From positions 186,001-250,000 of the forward strand of contig NZ_JALGCL010000003.1 of assembly GCF_022808325.1 (NCBI RefSeq): a stretch of 64,000 bases of DNA, read 5' to 3'. Position 1 is the first letter of the stretch; each line of letters opens with the position of its first letter. The DNA comes from Cognatiluteimonas sedimenti (GTDB lineage: Bacteria; Pseudomonadota; Gammaproteobacteria; Xanthomonadales; Xanthomonadaceae). A program made the translations under genes and the position numbers. The notes under the pieces are model-generated. The model did not search any database. It was not told the DNA's origin and worked only from the letters and a program-made list of their open reading frames with translations. Below are positions 19,888 through 31,000 of this stretch, one piece after another.

Positions 19888-22392
19888 GTGCACGCACCCG
19901 CCTTCCCCATCGCCCCGTTGCTGCCGCGGATCCGCGACAGCCTGGCCGCGCATCCGCGGCTGGTGCTGGAGGCGCCGCCGGGCGCGGGCAAGACCACGCA
20001 GGTGCCGCCGGCGCTGCTCGATGCGCCATGGCTCGGCGGCCGCCGGATCGTCATGCTGGAACCGCGACGGGTGGCGGCGCGCGCGGCCGCGGGGTACATG
20101 GCGCGGCAGCGCGGCGAGCCGGTCGGCGCCAGCGTCGGCTATCGCATCCGCTTCGACAGCAAGGTCTCCGCGGCGACCCGGATCGAGGTCGTCACCGAAG
20201 GCATCCTCACGCGGATGCTGCAGGACGACCCCGAGTTGACGGGTATCGGCGCGCTGCTGTTCGACGAATTCCACGAACGCCACCTCGCCGCCGATCTCGG
20301 CCTGGCGCTGGCGCTGGACGTGCAGGCATCGCTGCGCCCGGACCTGCGCATCGTGGCGATGTCGGCGACGCTTGACGGGGAGCGGCTCGCCGGCTTCCTC
20401 GACGCGCCGAGGTTGTCCAGCGCCGGCCGCGCGTTTCCGGTCGAGGTCGCGCATTTTCCCGCGCGCCGCGACGAGGCGCCCGAACCGCAGGCGCGGCGCG
20501 CGATCGAACATGCGCTGGCCGCCCATCCCGGCGACCTGCTGGTGTTCCTGCCGGGGCAACGCGAGATCGCGCGCACGCAGGCACTGCTGGCCGCGCACCC
20601 GCCGCCTGGCGACCACGAGCTGCTGGTGCTGCACGGCGATCTCACGGTCGAGCAGCAGTCGCGGGTCCTGCAACCCGCGGCCGACGGCCGCCGGCGCGTG
20701 GTGCTGGCGACCAACGTCGCCGAATCCTCGGTGACCTTGCCGGGCGTGCGCGTGGTGATCGACAGCGGTCAGGCGCGCGAGCCGCGACTGGATCCCAACT
20801 CCGGGTTTTCGCGCCTGGACGTGGTCGCGATCGCGCAGGCGTCGGCCGACCAGCGCGCCGGCCGCGCCGGGCGCGTCGCCGCGGGCTGGGCATACCGGCT
20901 GTGGCCGCAGTCGCAACGGCTGGAGCCGCAGCGGCGGCCGGAGATCGCGCAGGTCGACCTGTCCGGGCTGGCGCTGGAACTGGCGGGGTGGGGCAGCGAT
21001 GCGCTGCGTTTCCTCGATCCCCCGCCCGCCGGCGCGCTGGCCGCCGCCCGCGACCTGCTGCGGCGGCTCGACGCGCTCGATGCGGACCACGCGATCACCG
21101 CGCGCGGCCGGCGGATGCTGGCGCTGGGCACGCACCCGCGCCTGGCCGCGATGCTGCTGGCGCCCGACGACCGCGGCAGGATCGCCCTGGCCTGCGATCT
21201 CGCCGCCCTGCTCGAAGCGCGCGATCCGCTGTATCCGCGCAGCGATGCCGTCGCCGAACGTTGGCAGGCGCTGGCCGCATTCCGTGCCGGGCGTGCGCCT
21301 GCCGCAACCAACCGTTCGGCGCTGGCCGCGATCGACGCCGCCGCGAAGCAATGGCGGCGGCGCCTGCGCTGCGACGCGGCGCCGCCCGCCAGCGCGCACG
21401 CGCATGACCTCGGCGACCTGCTCGCGCATGCATTCCCGGACCGCATCGCCAGGCAGCATCCGCAGGACCCGAAGCGCTACCAGCTGGCCAATGGGCGCAT
21501 GGCGCGGCTGTTCGACGACAGTTCGCTGTACGGCGAGCCGTGGCTGGTGGCCAGCGAACTGCGCCACGAGGCGAAGGACGCGTTGCTGCAGCGCGCCGCG
21601 CCGGTCGACGAAGCCCACCTGCGCGCCGCCTTCGCCGCGCACTTCCGCGAGGGTGACGAAGTGCACTGGGACCCGGCGCGGCGCGCGCTCGCCAGCCAAC
21701 GCGTCGAACGTTTCGACGGCATCGTGTTGTCGTCCAGGCCCGCCGGTCGCGTCGATTCGGCGCTGGCGGCGCAGGCCCTGGTCGCCGCGGTCGCCGAGCT
21801 CGGGCTGGCTGCCTTGCCCTGGAGCGAATCGCTGTCGCAGTGGCGGCTGCGGGTGCAGTGCCTGCGCGCATGGATGCCTGAACTCGGGCTGCCGGACCTG
21901 GGCGACGAGGCGTTGCTCGCATCCCTGGATCGCTGGCTGAAGCCCGCCTTCGCCGGCAAGACCCGGCTGGACGCGCTGGCAGAACCGGAACTGGCCGAGG
22001 CCCTGAAGTCGCGCGTCGACTGGAACCTGCGCCAGCGCGTCGAACAACTCGCGCCGACCCGGATCGCGGTGCCTTCGGGCATGGAGCGACGCATCGCCTA
22101 TGCGCTGGGCGACGAGGGCGGGGCGTCACCGCCGGTGCTGGCGGTGAAGTTGCAGGAACTGTTCGGGCTGGCGGAAACCCCGCGTATCGCCGACGGTCGC
22201 GTGCCGCTGACCCTGCACCTGCTGTCGCCGGCCGGACGGCCGTTGCAGGTCACCCAGGACCTGCGCGGCTTCTGGGACCGGACCTGGCCGGAGGTGCGTC
22301 GGGAAATGAAGGGGCGGTATCCCAAGCACCCTTGGCCGGAGGATCCCTGGAACGCCACTGCCACCCATCGCGCCAAGCCACGCGGCGCTTGA
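19888..22392 (+). CDS. hrpB: ATP-dependent helicase HrpB
   Basis: A DEAH-like RNA helicase of unknown cellular target. Motifs are Walker A EAPPGAGKTTQVP, LEPRRVAARAAA, the DEFH box LLFDEFHERH, motif III VAMSATLDG and motif VI QRAGRAGRV. The C-terminal HrpB-specific domain includes GRYPKHPWPEDPW. I chose GTG 19888 (834 aa), which places the start just before FPIAPLLPRIRDSL as in relatives. ATGs at 19819 and 19840 are also in frame and cannot be excluded. Confidence 0.92.
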   Translation: MHAPAFPIAPLLPRIRDSLAAHPRLVLEAPPGAGKTTQVPPALLDAPWLGGRRIVMLEPRRVAARAAAGYMARQRGEPVGASVGYRIRFDSKVSAATRIEVVTEGILTRMLQDDPELTGIGALLFDEFHERHLAADLGLALALDVQASLRPDLRIVAMSATLDGERLAGFLDAPRLSSAGRAFPVEVAHFPARRDEAPEPQARRAIEHALAAHPGDLLVFLPGQREIARTQALLAAHPPPGDHELLVLHGDLTVEQQSRVLQPAADGRRRVVLATNVAESSVTLPGVRVVIDSGQAREPRLDPNSGFSRLDVVAIAQASADQRAGRAGRVAAGWAYRLWPQSQRLEPQRRPEIAQVDLSGLALELAGWGSDALRFLDPPPAGALAAARDLLRRLDALDADHAITARGRRMLALGTHPRLAAMLLAPDDRGRIALACDLAALLEARDPLYPRSDAVAERWQALAAFRAGRAPAATNRSALAAIDAAAKQWRRRLRCDAAPPASAHAHDLGDLLAHAFPDRIARQHPQDPKRYQLANGRMARLFDDSSLYGEPWLVASELRHEAKDALLQRAAPVDEAHLRAAFAAHFREGDEVHWDPARRALASQRVERFDGIVLSSRPAGRVDSALAAQALVAAVAELGLAALPWSESLSQWRLRVQCLRAWMPELGLPDLGDEALLASLDRWLKPAFAGKTRLDALAEPELAEALKSRVDWNLRQRVEQLAPTRIAVPSGMERRIAYALGDEGGASPPVLAVKLQELFGLAETPRIADGRVPLTLHLLSPAGRPLQVTQDLRGFWDRTWPEVRREMKGRYPKHPWPEDPWNATATHRAKPRGA

Positions 22393-22485
22393 TGCATTCA
22401 GCCCCGGTCGTGTTGCGCGCGCTGCACTCACGCGCAGTGAACGCCGCGCTGCCGACACTGCCCGCCTGTCCGCAACGCCAGGAAC

Positions 22486-22872
22486 ATGACGATGAACAAC
22501 ACGCTTTCGACGCTGCCCGAGCGCGCCCTGCAACTGGCCGCCCAGGTCGGCTCCGGCATCAAGGATGCGGTACCCGACAAGGCGATCAAGTGGGTGGAAA
22601 CCGGCGCGGCGCTCGGGGCGCTGAAGACGGGCAGCCGCGTGGCGACCAAGCTCGTGCGTCGCAACCCGGCGATCGCGGTGGCGGCCGCGGCCGGTGCCGG
22701 CCTGCTCTGGTATGCGGCCCGTCGCCGCGCAAGGCAGGCCGAGCAGGCGGGCAACGGCGCGATCGAAGGCAAGGCGACCCGGGTCGAGGCCAGGCGCGCC
22801 AATGGCAGTGCGCGCAAGACCACGCGAACCCCGCGCGCGCCACGCCGCAGCAAGGCCGCCGACAACGCCTGA
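22486..22872 (+). CDS. Small basic membrane-anchored protein, unknown function
   Basis: A 128-aa protein. A moderately charged N-terminal half (PERALQLAAQVGSGIKDAVP) is followed by one hydrophobic helix of about 20 residues (NPAIAVAAAAGAGLLWYAA), then a strongly basic Arg/Lys/Ala tail. This suggests an inner-membrane protein with a cytoplasmic nucleic-acid- or phospholipid-binding tail, reminiscent of ElaB/YqjD-type ribosome-tethering proteins, but this is only a resemblance. The AGGA at 22480-22483 fits the second ATG (22492) better than the first. Confidence 0.65.
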   Translation: MTMNNTLSTLPERALQLAAQVGSGIKDAVPDKAIKWVETGAALGALKTGSRVATKLVRRNPAIAVAAAAGAGLLWYAARRRARQAEQAGNGAIEGKATRVEARRANGSARKTTRTPRAPRRSKAADNA

Positions 22873-22911
22873 CCCCGCGCGCAGCGCGGCCGGCGTGCAT
22901 GCCGGGCCGGC

Positions 22912-24024
<1,113 letters not shown>

Positions 24025-24164
24025 GCGGTTCTCGTTGTCCCCTGGAGAGCGGTGCGCCGTCCATGGCGGACGCAGCGGCGCCGGGAACGTTAGCAGAATC
24101 GCCCCGCAGGCTGTTCATGTGGAAGGGTTTCGCGTGAACCATTCAGGTTCACCCGCGACGTCGA

Positions 24165-24704
24165 TCACGCGGCTCGCCATTGGCCCGGCTGCAAGCCCGC
24201 CAGATGCCATGCACCGATCGCCACCCGCACCAGCCGCAGGGTCGGCAACCCGACCGCGGCGGTCATGCGCCGGACCTGCCGGTTGCGGCCTTCGCGCAGC
24301 GTGATCTCCAGCCAGGCGTCGGGCACGGCCTTGCGGAAGCGCACGGGCGGGTGCCGCGGCCACAACACCGGTTCCGGGATCAGGCGCGCGGCCGCGGGGC
24401 GCGTCGGCCCGTCGGCCAGCACCACGCCTTTGCGCAGCGCCGCCAACTGCCCCGCCTGCGGCGCGCCTTCGACCTGCACCCAATAGGTCTTGCGCTGCTT
24501 GTGCCGGGGGTCGGTGAGCCGGTGTGCCAGCGCGCCATCGTCGGTGAGCAGCAGCAGGCCCTCGGAATCGAAATCGAGCCGGCCAGCCGGATACACGCCC
24601 GCGGGCAGGCCGAAGTCCGCCAGCGTCCGGCGCGCAGGGCCTTGCCCCGGCCCGTCGGTGAACTGGCACAGCACCTTGAAGGGCTTGTTGAAGGCGATCA
24701 GCAC
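24165..24704 (-). CDS. rluE: 23S rRNA pseudouridine synthase, RluE type
   Basis: Isomerises a specific uridine of rRNA. Visible motifs are [13 protein letters not shown], the catalytic [17 protein letters not shown] (Asp of RLD), [10 protein letters not shown] and [17 protein letters not shown]. From GTG 24704 (VLIAFNKP) the product is 179 aa, the size of RluE. The longer in-frame ATG at 24962 would add an Arg/Pro-rich tail that overlaps the LysR gene, so it was rejected. The specific position modified is inferred from family only. Confidence 0.9.
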   Translation of the reverse strand: MLIAFNKPFKVLCQFTDGPGQGPARRTLADFGLPAGVYPAGRLDFDSEGLLLLTDDGALAHRLTDPRHKQRKTYWVQVEGAPQAGQLAALRKGVVLADGPTRPAAARLIPEPVLWPRHPPVRFRKAVPDAWLEITLREGRNRQVRRMTAAVGLPTLRLVRVAIGAWHLAGLQPGQWRAA

Positions 24705-24837
24705 CAGGCGGAGCGTTCGGCGGGCAACGGGACACCAGCGTAGCCCGGCGCGCGCGGGCGCGGGCCACCGGCGCAGGGATGCGCGGGAACCAGGCCGCGC
24801 TGCCTTCTCGCGGTCGCGCCGGCGGACGATGGCAAAG

Positions 24838-25782
24838 TCACGATCCGCGGCGAGGCGGGCGCGGGCGCTGGCCGGTGGCAAGCGGCGCGGTGCCCGCCGC
24901 CCCGGCGACCACCGTGCGCGCCTGCGCGTGCAGCCAGGCGCGGAACGCCTGCAGCCCGGCATGGCCGGCGGAACGCGGCGGATACACCAGATAGTGTGCG
25001 TAGTCGCTGGGCAGGCTGTGTTCGCTCAGCACCACCAGTTGCCCGCTTTCGACCAGCAGCCGCGAGCGCACCATCCGCGCCAGCGCCACGCCCATGCCTT
25101 CGACCGCGGCGCGGTGCAGCGAGTCCAGGTCGTCGAAGTGGGCGACATAACGCTCCGGCGGCTGCCCGCCATGTTGCGCGAACCACCGCGCCCAGTGCGG
25201 CTGCGCGCCTTCGCCGAGCAGCGGCCAGCGGTGCAGGGTGGCGTCGGTCGGCATGCCATGCGTGCGGATCAGCGCCGGGCTCGCCACCGGCACCAGGGTT
25301 TCGTCGAGCAGGTGTTCGGCGGTGACGCCCGGCCAGCGCCCCGCGCCCATGCGCAATGCCGCGTCGATCCCGGAGTCGCGCTCGAAATCGACCAGCCGCT
25401 CCGAGGACAGCAAGTTGAGCTCCAGTTGCGGGTGCGCGGCGAGGAATCCCCCCAGCCGGGGCACCAGCCAGGCCGAAGCCATCGACGGCATCACGCTGAC
25501 GGTCAGCACGTCGTCGCGGCGCGCTGCGAAGGGGCGCAATTCCTGCGCCAGCGCATCCAGGTGCGGGCCGGTTCGCGCCAGCAGGCGCTCGCCGTCGGCA
25601 GTCAGGCGCACGCCGCGCGGGCCGCGCACGAACAGGCGTTGTCCCAGGCGTTCCTCGAGCGCGCGGATCTGGTGGCTCAGGGCGCTGACGGTGAGGTGCA
25701 GCGACTCAGCCGCGCGGGTCAGGTTGCCGCTGCGCGCGGCGGTCGCGAAGCCGAGGAGGGCATGCAGGGGCAGGCGTTGCAT
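24838..25782 (-). CDS. LysR-family transcriptional regulator
   Basis: A 314-aa regulator. The N-terminal winged HTH is [20 protein letters not shown] plus [20 protein letters not shown], and a LysR substrate-binding domain (about residues 90-295) follows. The sequence resembles the GcvA/AmpR-like group. It is divergent from a 74-codon ORF 124 bp away, and an inverted repeat in that spacer is a candidate binding site. The ligand is not predictable. The C-terminus is rich in Arg/Pro. Confidence 0.92.
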   Translation of the reverse strand: MQRLPLHALLGFATAARSGNLTRAAESLHLTVSALSHQIRALEERLGQRLFVRGPRGVRLTADGERLLARTGPHLDALAQELRPFAARRDDVLTVSVMPSMASAWLVPRLGGFLAAHPQLELNLLSSERLVDFERDSGIDAALRMGAGRWPGVTAEHLLDETLVPVASPALIRTHGMPTDATLHRWPLLGEGAQPHWARWFAQHGGQPPERYVAHFDDLDSLHRAAVEGMGVALARMVRSRLLVESGQLVVLSEHSLPSDYAHYLVYPPRSAGHAGLQAFRAWLHAQARTVVAGAAGTAPLATGQRPRPPRRGS

Positions 25783-25794
25783 CGCGGATCTGCC

Positions 25795-25809
25795 TTGAGT
25801 TCAGTTCAA
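25795..25809. promoter_or_regulatory. Candidate LysR binding site
   Basis: TTGAGTTCAGTTCAA is an imperfect dyad containing a T-N11-A core, the LysR consensus form. It lies 13 bp upstream of the LysR gene and 98 bp before the divergent small ORF. Confidence 0.45.
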
Positions 25810-25906
25810 GTCTGGCTTGCAGAAATGTCGCTTTTCCGCCGGTCACGATGCCTCTAACTTGTGCCTCGTTCAAGAAGGCAGGCGCGGCCTGCCACCGGAG
25901 CACACC

Positions 25907-26131
25907 ATGAACGAGATCTTCAAGGGCCTGCTGTCGCTGCACGGCTATCGGCTTCCGTTCGAATCGCTCGAAGGCGCCGACGGCAAGATCGCCGGCACCG
26001 AATACGCCATCGGGTATGGCAACCGGGCCGCCTCGCAGCAGGCGTTTCCGGCCCTGGGCCATGGCCGGCGTCGGGGCGAGGACCGCGGCAGTGCAACCGG
26101 GCAGGTCTGCACCACCGGCGCCTGCGGCTGA
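25907..26131 (+). CDS. Small protein with Cys/Gly-rich C-terminus, divergent from lysR
   Basis: A 74-aa ORF beginning MNEIFKGLLSLHGYRLPFES, preceded by CGGAG 8 bp before the ATG. It ends in a polar, Gly-rich tail with two cysteines (TGQVCTTGACG). There is no signal peptide or membrane helix. A strong terminator 32 bp downstream makes it a self-contained transcription unit, which supports it being real. The pattern of a leader-like N-terminus and small Cys/Gly tail is what peptide natural-product precursors look like, but no modifying enzyme is adjacent. Function unknown. Confidence 0.6.
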   Translation: MNEIFKGLLSLHGYRLPFESLEGADGKIAGTEYAIGYGNRAASQQAFPALGHGRRRGEDRGSATGQVCTTGACG

Positions 26132-26162
26132 GGCTCGCCACCGACTGCGGTACCAGCGGAAA

Positions 26163-26188
26163 GGGCCCGGGCGATCCGGGCCCGTTTT
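26163..26188 (+). terminator. Rho-independent terminator after the small Cys/Gly peptide gene
   Basis: Stem GGGCCCGG / CCGGGCCC (8 bp, 5-nt loop) followed by GTTTTGC. Confidence 0.75.
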
Positions 26189-26743
26189 GCATGCCCGCCC
26201 CTTCGCCGTCCGGGACGTGGCGGATACGGCGTCACGAAACGATGCGACCAGTAGTCCTTGCCGCCGAACGGCGACCGCTCAGCGCCCGGCGCACCATTGG
26301 GCTGCCTTGGGGCAGGAAGTGACGCTGCTGGGCGCAATGGCCGGTAGCGCCTCGAAAACGCGTCTATTTCCCTGGGTGGGGACTTCCAGCCCGGGTGGAC
26401 GAACCGCCCGGCACGTTTCTCGCTAAGGACATTGACATCAAGCCGGGACGCAAGCGCGCCCGGCGCTGGACGGGGGTTCCACCATGGAAAGAAAACTCGT
26501 TGCCTTCGTGGTCCTGGACAGCGTGCCCGGGGGGTGGTGTGGAACGCGTCGCCGGGCCCGGTCTCCAGTGCGACCGTGAACCGTGATGGGGCTTTCGCCG
26601 GGAATTTCCGTTGCGGGGCGCCCTTGGCCGTGCACGCGGTGCGCCTCGGGGTCCCGCAGGTGAAGGGCAAGGCGGTTGCGGCGACAGTGGCCGGCCGGGT
26701 GGCGGTCGCACATGTTGTGGGTTTGCGATTGGCGGAGGGGCTC
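26189..26743. other. Gene-poor leader region upstream of the lipid-synthase locus
   Basis: About 555 bp with no convincing gene. Open frames run through it on both strands but have Arg/Pro-rich, low-quality translations. TTGACA occurs at 26432-26437 without a matching -10. A short ORF from 26484 (MERKLVAFVV..., 31 codons) is not supported. The region probably contains the promoter and 5' leader for the following exported protein and perhaps for the whole operon. Confidence 0.5.
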
Positions 26744-27964
26744 ATGAAACGGAAACCGGGCAAATGGACCCATGCCGTCCAGCGAATGGCGCTGGTCGCC
26801 TGTATCGCTTGTGGCTGCGCGGGTAGCGCGTTTGCCGCGGTGACCATGCTCGATGGCACGCCCACGACGATGCAAAGCAACACGGAGCGGATGATTTCGT
26901 TGCGCCACCAGGAACACATGTGGGAAACGTCCGACGGGGCGACCCACGTGATCGTCAATCGCGGCGAACTCACGGCCGGCGACAGCTTGCAGCTGTATTC
27001 CACCTTCGACCATGGGTTGACCTGGGTTGCCGGACCACGCCTGTCATACAGTGACCGGTACTCGACTTCAGATGGTTATCTGGCCGGCGACATCCTCTAC
27101 CTGACGCATGCCACGCCCGCAGGCGCGATACGGTTCACGCGTCTCCAGTACGTGCCCGGCTCGGGGACATGGTCACAGCTCTCCTCGGAGTTGGCGTACT
27201 TCGGCGGCGATCGCGCCGTGGCCATCAATCCAGCCATGGCTGTGGACGCCCTGGGCACGATCTGGATCGCCTTCGTCGCCACCGACACCGCCACCGGCAA
27301 CAATTACATCAAGATGCTGCGCAGTACGACTGTTCCGCGCGTCTGGGCGGATACCGGCTTCGTATTCGGCGCGGTCGACAACGCGTCCATCGAGCGCAGC
27401 GCGCGCCCGGTGGCGACGGCCACCGGAATCGGCATGGTCTACACCGTGCACGAGAAGATCTACTGGGCTTCGCGGGAGAACTCCTGGAAGCCCAGCACTG
27501 CCTGGAAGCGGCAGCAACTGTTCTCCAGCACCGCATCGGACAACGATCCGTACGCAAGCCACTTCAGCGTTGCCGCCGATGCGGCCCGCAACATCCATAT
27601 GGCGATCTCCGATGGCGGGCGCGTCGGATACTTCCGCTTCGATGCGCCCAGCCGCGTCTGGAGCGTCAAGTGGCTCAGCAACGACATCAATGCCGGCTAC
27701 ATCCAGACGACGGTAATCGATGGCAGTGTCGTCGTGGCGGCCAACTACAACAGCGACGTGCTCGTGTTCCGCAGTGTGGATGGCGGTGGCAGTTTCGAGG
27801 TGTCGCACGCCCTCGTGCATCCGGACCCGCCTTCCCCCGAGGTCAGCTACCAGTATCCGCGAATCGAGACGACGGCTACCACGAACGGACCGATGCTGCT
27901 GCTGCAGCAGTACGTCGACAGCGACGTCCAGCGGCTGCTGCTTTTCAACGTGCCGCTGCCATGA
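26744..27964 (+). CDS. Exported sialidase/BNR-like beta-propeller protein
   Basis: A 406-aa protein. ATG 26744 has GGAGGGG upstream and starts a signal peptide (MKRKPGKWTHAVQRMALVAC then CGCAGSAFA, cut before AVTM). The mature part has repeated blade-like segments such as STFDHGLTWVAGP, TIWIAFVATDTATG, HMAISDGGRVGYFRF and FRSVDGGGSFEVS, resembling Asp-box/BNR propellers of exo-sialidases. I cannot identify the catalytic Arg triad, so it may bind rather than cleave. It is 105 bp before PKS1, same strand, so it may be the first gene of the cluster. Confidence 0.75.
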   Translation: MKRKPGKWTHAVQRMALVACIACGCAGSAFAAVTMLDGTPTTMQSNTERMISLRHQEHMWETSDGATHVIVNRGELTAGDSLQLYSTFDHGLTWVAGPRLSYSDRYSTSDGYLAGDILYLTHATPAGAIRFTRLQYVPGSGTWSQLSSELAYFGGDRAVAINPAMAVDALGTIWIAFVATDTATGNNYIKMLRSTTVPRVWADTGFVFGAVDNASIERSARPVATATGIGMVYTVHEKIYWASRENSWKPSTAWKRQQLFSSTASDNDPYASHFSVAADAARNIHMAISDGGRVGYFRFDAPSRVWSVKWLSNDINAGYIQTTVIDGSVVVAANYNSDVLVFRSVDGGGSFEVSHALVHPDPPSPEVSYQYPRIETTATTNGPMLLLQQYVDSDVQRLLLFNVPLP

Positions 27965-28077
27965 ATGCGTCGCGTGCAGGCGTGACAGTTGCCGGACTGG
28001 CCGCCGGCCGACGTTCAACCGCACGTGGGCGCCCCCGCCACGGCAACCGCGACAGGAGTCGCTGCAGCAATGCCTGA
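27961..28077 (+). CDS. Possible 38-aa bridging peptide before PKS1
   Basis: A short Arg-rich ORF (MNASRAGVTVAGLAAGRRST...). Its ATG overlaps the preceding stop (ATGA) and its stop lies 8 bp inside PKS1. It may exist only to couple translation of the two genes. No homology is recognised and it could be spurious. Confidence 0.3.
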   Translation: MNASRAGVTVAGLAAGRRSTARGRPRHGNRDRSRCSNA

Positions 28078-31000
28078 ATTCACCAGCCTCGTCTTCACGC
28101 CCGCGGGCCTTTGCCACGCGGACCTCGCCATCGCCGCCTGCCGCGCCGGGGGCGTGGGCATCGTCAACGGCGAACTGCAGGTCGACAGCGAGCCGGTCCG
28201 GCGCGCGCTGGACGCGCTGGCCGCAGCCGTCGGCAGCGACTACGGTGCCAGGCTCGACCGCATCGATGCGGAGATGGCGGCGGCGTTGCGCGACCATGTC
28301 CGGCGCGGGCTGCGCTGGCTGGTCGTCGATGCCGGGATGGTGCCCGGCGAGCAGGCCTTGCTGCAGGAATTGCGCCAGGCGGGGGTCAGGGTGCTGGCGG
28401 AAGTGGTGACGCCGCACTGGCCGGGCACGCCGCTGGAAGCGCTGGTCGATGGCCTGCTGCTCAAGGGCAACGAGGCCGGCGGTTTCGTCGGCGAGGACGC
28501 CAGCTTCATCCTGCTGCAAAAATGGCGTGGCCGCACGCCATTGCCGCTCTACATCCGCGGCGGGCTGACTCCGCACGCGGCGGCGGCCTGCAGTGCGGTC
28601 GGCGTCGCCGGCGGGGTGCTCGATTCGCAGCTGCTGATGCTCGACGAAGCGCGCGTGCCGGCGTCGCTGCAGGCGGTGCTGGGCAATCTCTCCGGCAGCG
28701 AGACGGTTGCGGTCGGCGACGGCGAACAGGGCGAATACTTCCGCCTGCTGCTGCGCCCGGGGTACGACGCAGCCCGTGGATTCGTGGCCGCGGGCGAGGG
28801 CCTGGGGTTTGCGGCCCTGCGCGAGCTGGCGGCCGGGCGGGCCGACTGGAGCCTGCCGCAACAGGCGTTGCTGCCGATCGGCCAGGACGTCGCCTTCGCC
28901 GCGCCGTGGCGGACGCAATACCGGCACCTGGGCGCGATCCTCAAGGCCATTTCGGCGGCGATCGACAGCCACCTGCGCATGGCGGTCGAACATGCTCCCG
29001 TGGCCGAGGACGCGCCGCTGGCCAAGGCCCTCGGGCTGCGTTATCCGCTGGTGCAGGGGCCGATGACGCGGGTGTCGGATACCGCCGAGTTCGCGAAGTC
29101 CGTCGCCCAGGGCGGCGCCCTGCCGATGGTCGCGTTCGCGCTGCTCAAGGGCGAGCCGCTCGACAAGCTGCTGGCGCGGACGAAGCAACTGCTCGGCGAC
29201 CGCCCCTGGGGCATCGGCCTGCTCGGCTTCGCGCCGCAGTCCTTGCTGGACGAGCAACTCGCCATCGCGATCCGGTACAAGCCCGACTACGCGATCATCG
29301 CCGGTGGCCGTCCCGACCAGGCCGTGCACCTGGAGCAGGCCGGCGTGCCGACGTTCCTGCACGTGCCGGCGGCCAAGCTGGTGCCGATGTTCCTGCGCGA
29401 AGGCGCCCGCCGCTTCATCTTCGAGGGCCGCGAATGCGGGGGCCACATCGGCCCGCTCAGCAGCTTCGTGCTGTGGAGCTCGATGGTCGACCAGCTGCTG
29501 GCGGAACTGGCTCCCGGCAAGATCGATGCCGGCGAGGTCCAGGTGCTGTTCGCCGGCGGCGTGCACGACGCGGTCTCCTCGGCGATGGTGCAGGTGCTGG
29601 CGGCGCCGCTGGCCGCGCGCGGGGTCAAGGTCGGCGTGCTGATGGGCAGCGCCTACCTGTTCACCCGCGAGATCGTCGCCAGCGGTTCCATCGTCCCGCA
29701 GTTCCAGCGCGAAGTGCTCGACTGCGAGCGCACGGTCAATCTCGAGTCCGGCCCCGGCCATGCCAGCCGCTGCGCGTACACGCCGTTCGCAGGCGAATAC
29801 ATGAAAAAGCGCATGGAGCTGCGCGAACGGAAGGTGCCGGGCGACGAGGCGCGCCAGGTGCTGGACCAGCTGATCCTCGGCCGCCTGCGCATCGCCTCCA
29901 AGGGGCGCGTGCGCGACGCCGAAGGGGCGCTGCAGCAGCTGTCGGTCGACGAACAGCGCAGCGAAGGCATGTACATGCTCGGCCAGGTCGCGACGCTGCG
30001 CGCGGACGTGACCGACATCGAGGCCTTGCATCGCGAGGTCACCGACGATGCCGCCGCGCTGTTGTCGGAACGCTTGCGGCAGCGCGCGGACGAGGCCGCG
30101 GCTGCGCAGGACGTGGCCGGCAACCCGGCGGACATCGCCATCGTGGGCATCGCCAGCGTGTTGCCCAAGGCCGCCGACAGCCGCCAGTACTGGGAAAACA
30201 TCCTGTCCAAGGTCGATGCGATCACCGAGATTCCCTCGCATCGATGGGACTGGCGCCTGTACTTCGACGCCGACCGCAACGCCCGCGACAAGATCTACTC
30301 GAAGTGGGGCGGCTTCCTCGACGACCTCGTGTTCGACCCGACGAAGTACGGCATGCCGCCGAAGTCGCTGGAGTCGGTCGACCCGATGCAGCTGATGTCG
30401 CTGGAAGTCGCGCAGCGCACGCTGGTCGATGCCGGCTACCACGAGAAGGCGTTCGACCGCGAGCGCGCCTCGGTGATCATCGGGGCCAGCGGCGGCGCCG
30501 GCGACGTCGGCACGCAGTACGGCATCCGTTCGGAATGGCCGCGCTTCAACGGCACGTTGCCGGAAGAAGTCGCCAAGCGCCTGCCCGAGTGGACCGAAGA
30601 CACCTTCGCCGGCTTGCTGTTGAACGTGGTGCCCGGGCGCATCGCCAGCCGACTCAATTTCGGCGGCGTGAACTTCACCACCGACGCGGCCTGCGCCTCG
30701 TCGCTGGCGGCGGTGTACCAGGGCGTGAGCGAACTGGTCGCCGGGCGCAGCGATTTCGTGCTCGCCGGCGGCGTGGATACCGTGCAGGGGCCATTCGGCT
30801 ACCTGTGCTTCAGCAAGACCCAGGCGCTGTCCCCCCGCGGCCGCTGCTCGACCTTCTCCGCCGATGGCGACGGCATCGTGATTTCCGAAGGCATCGCGAT
30901 GATCGCGATGAAGCGCCTGGCCGATGCCGAGCGCGATGGCGACCGCATCTACGCGGTGATCAAGGGGGTCGGCGGCAGCAGCGACGGCTACGCCAAGGGC

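Noticed and set aside
18379-22047. A 1222-codon minus-strand frame opposite hrpB
   Set aside because: It spans the real tatD-type and hrpB genes and its translation has no domain signal.
26432-26743. N-terminal extension of the sialidase-like protein
   Set aside because: The extra 104 residues carry no signal and would bury the clear signal peptide that begins at 26744.
25945-27003. A 352-codon minus-strand frame in the gene-poor region
   Set aside because: Pro/Arg-rich translation, overlap with the small Cys/Gly gene and its terminator, and no motif.
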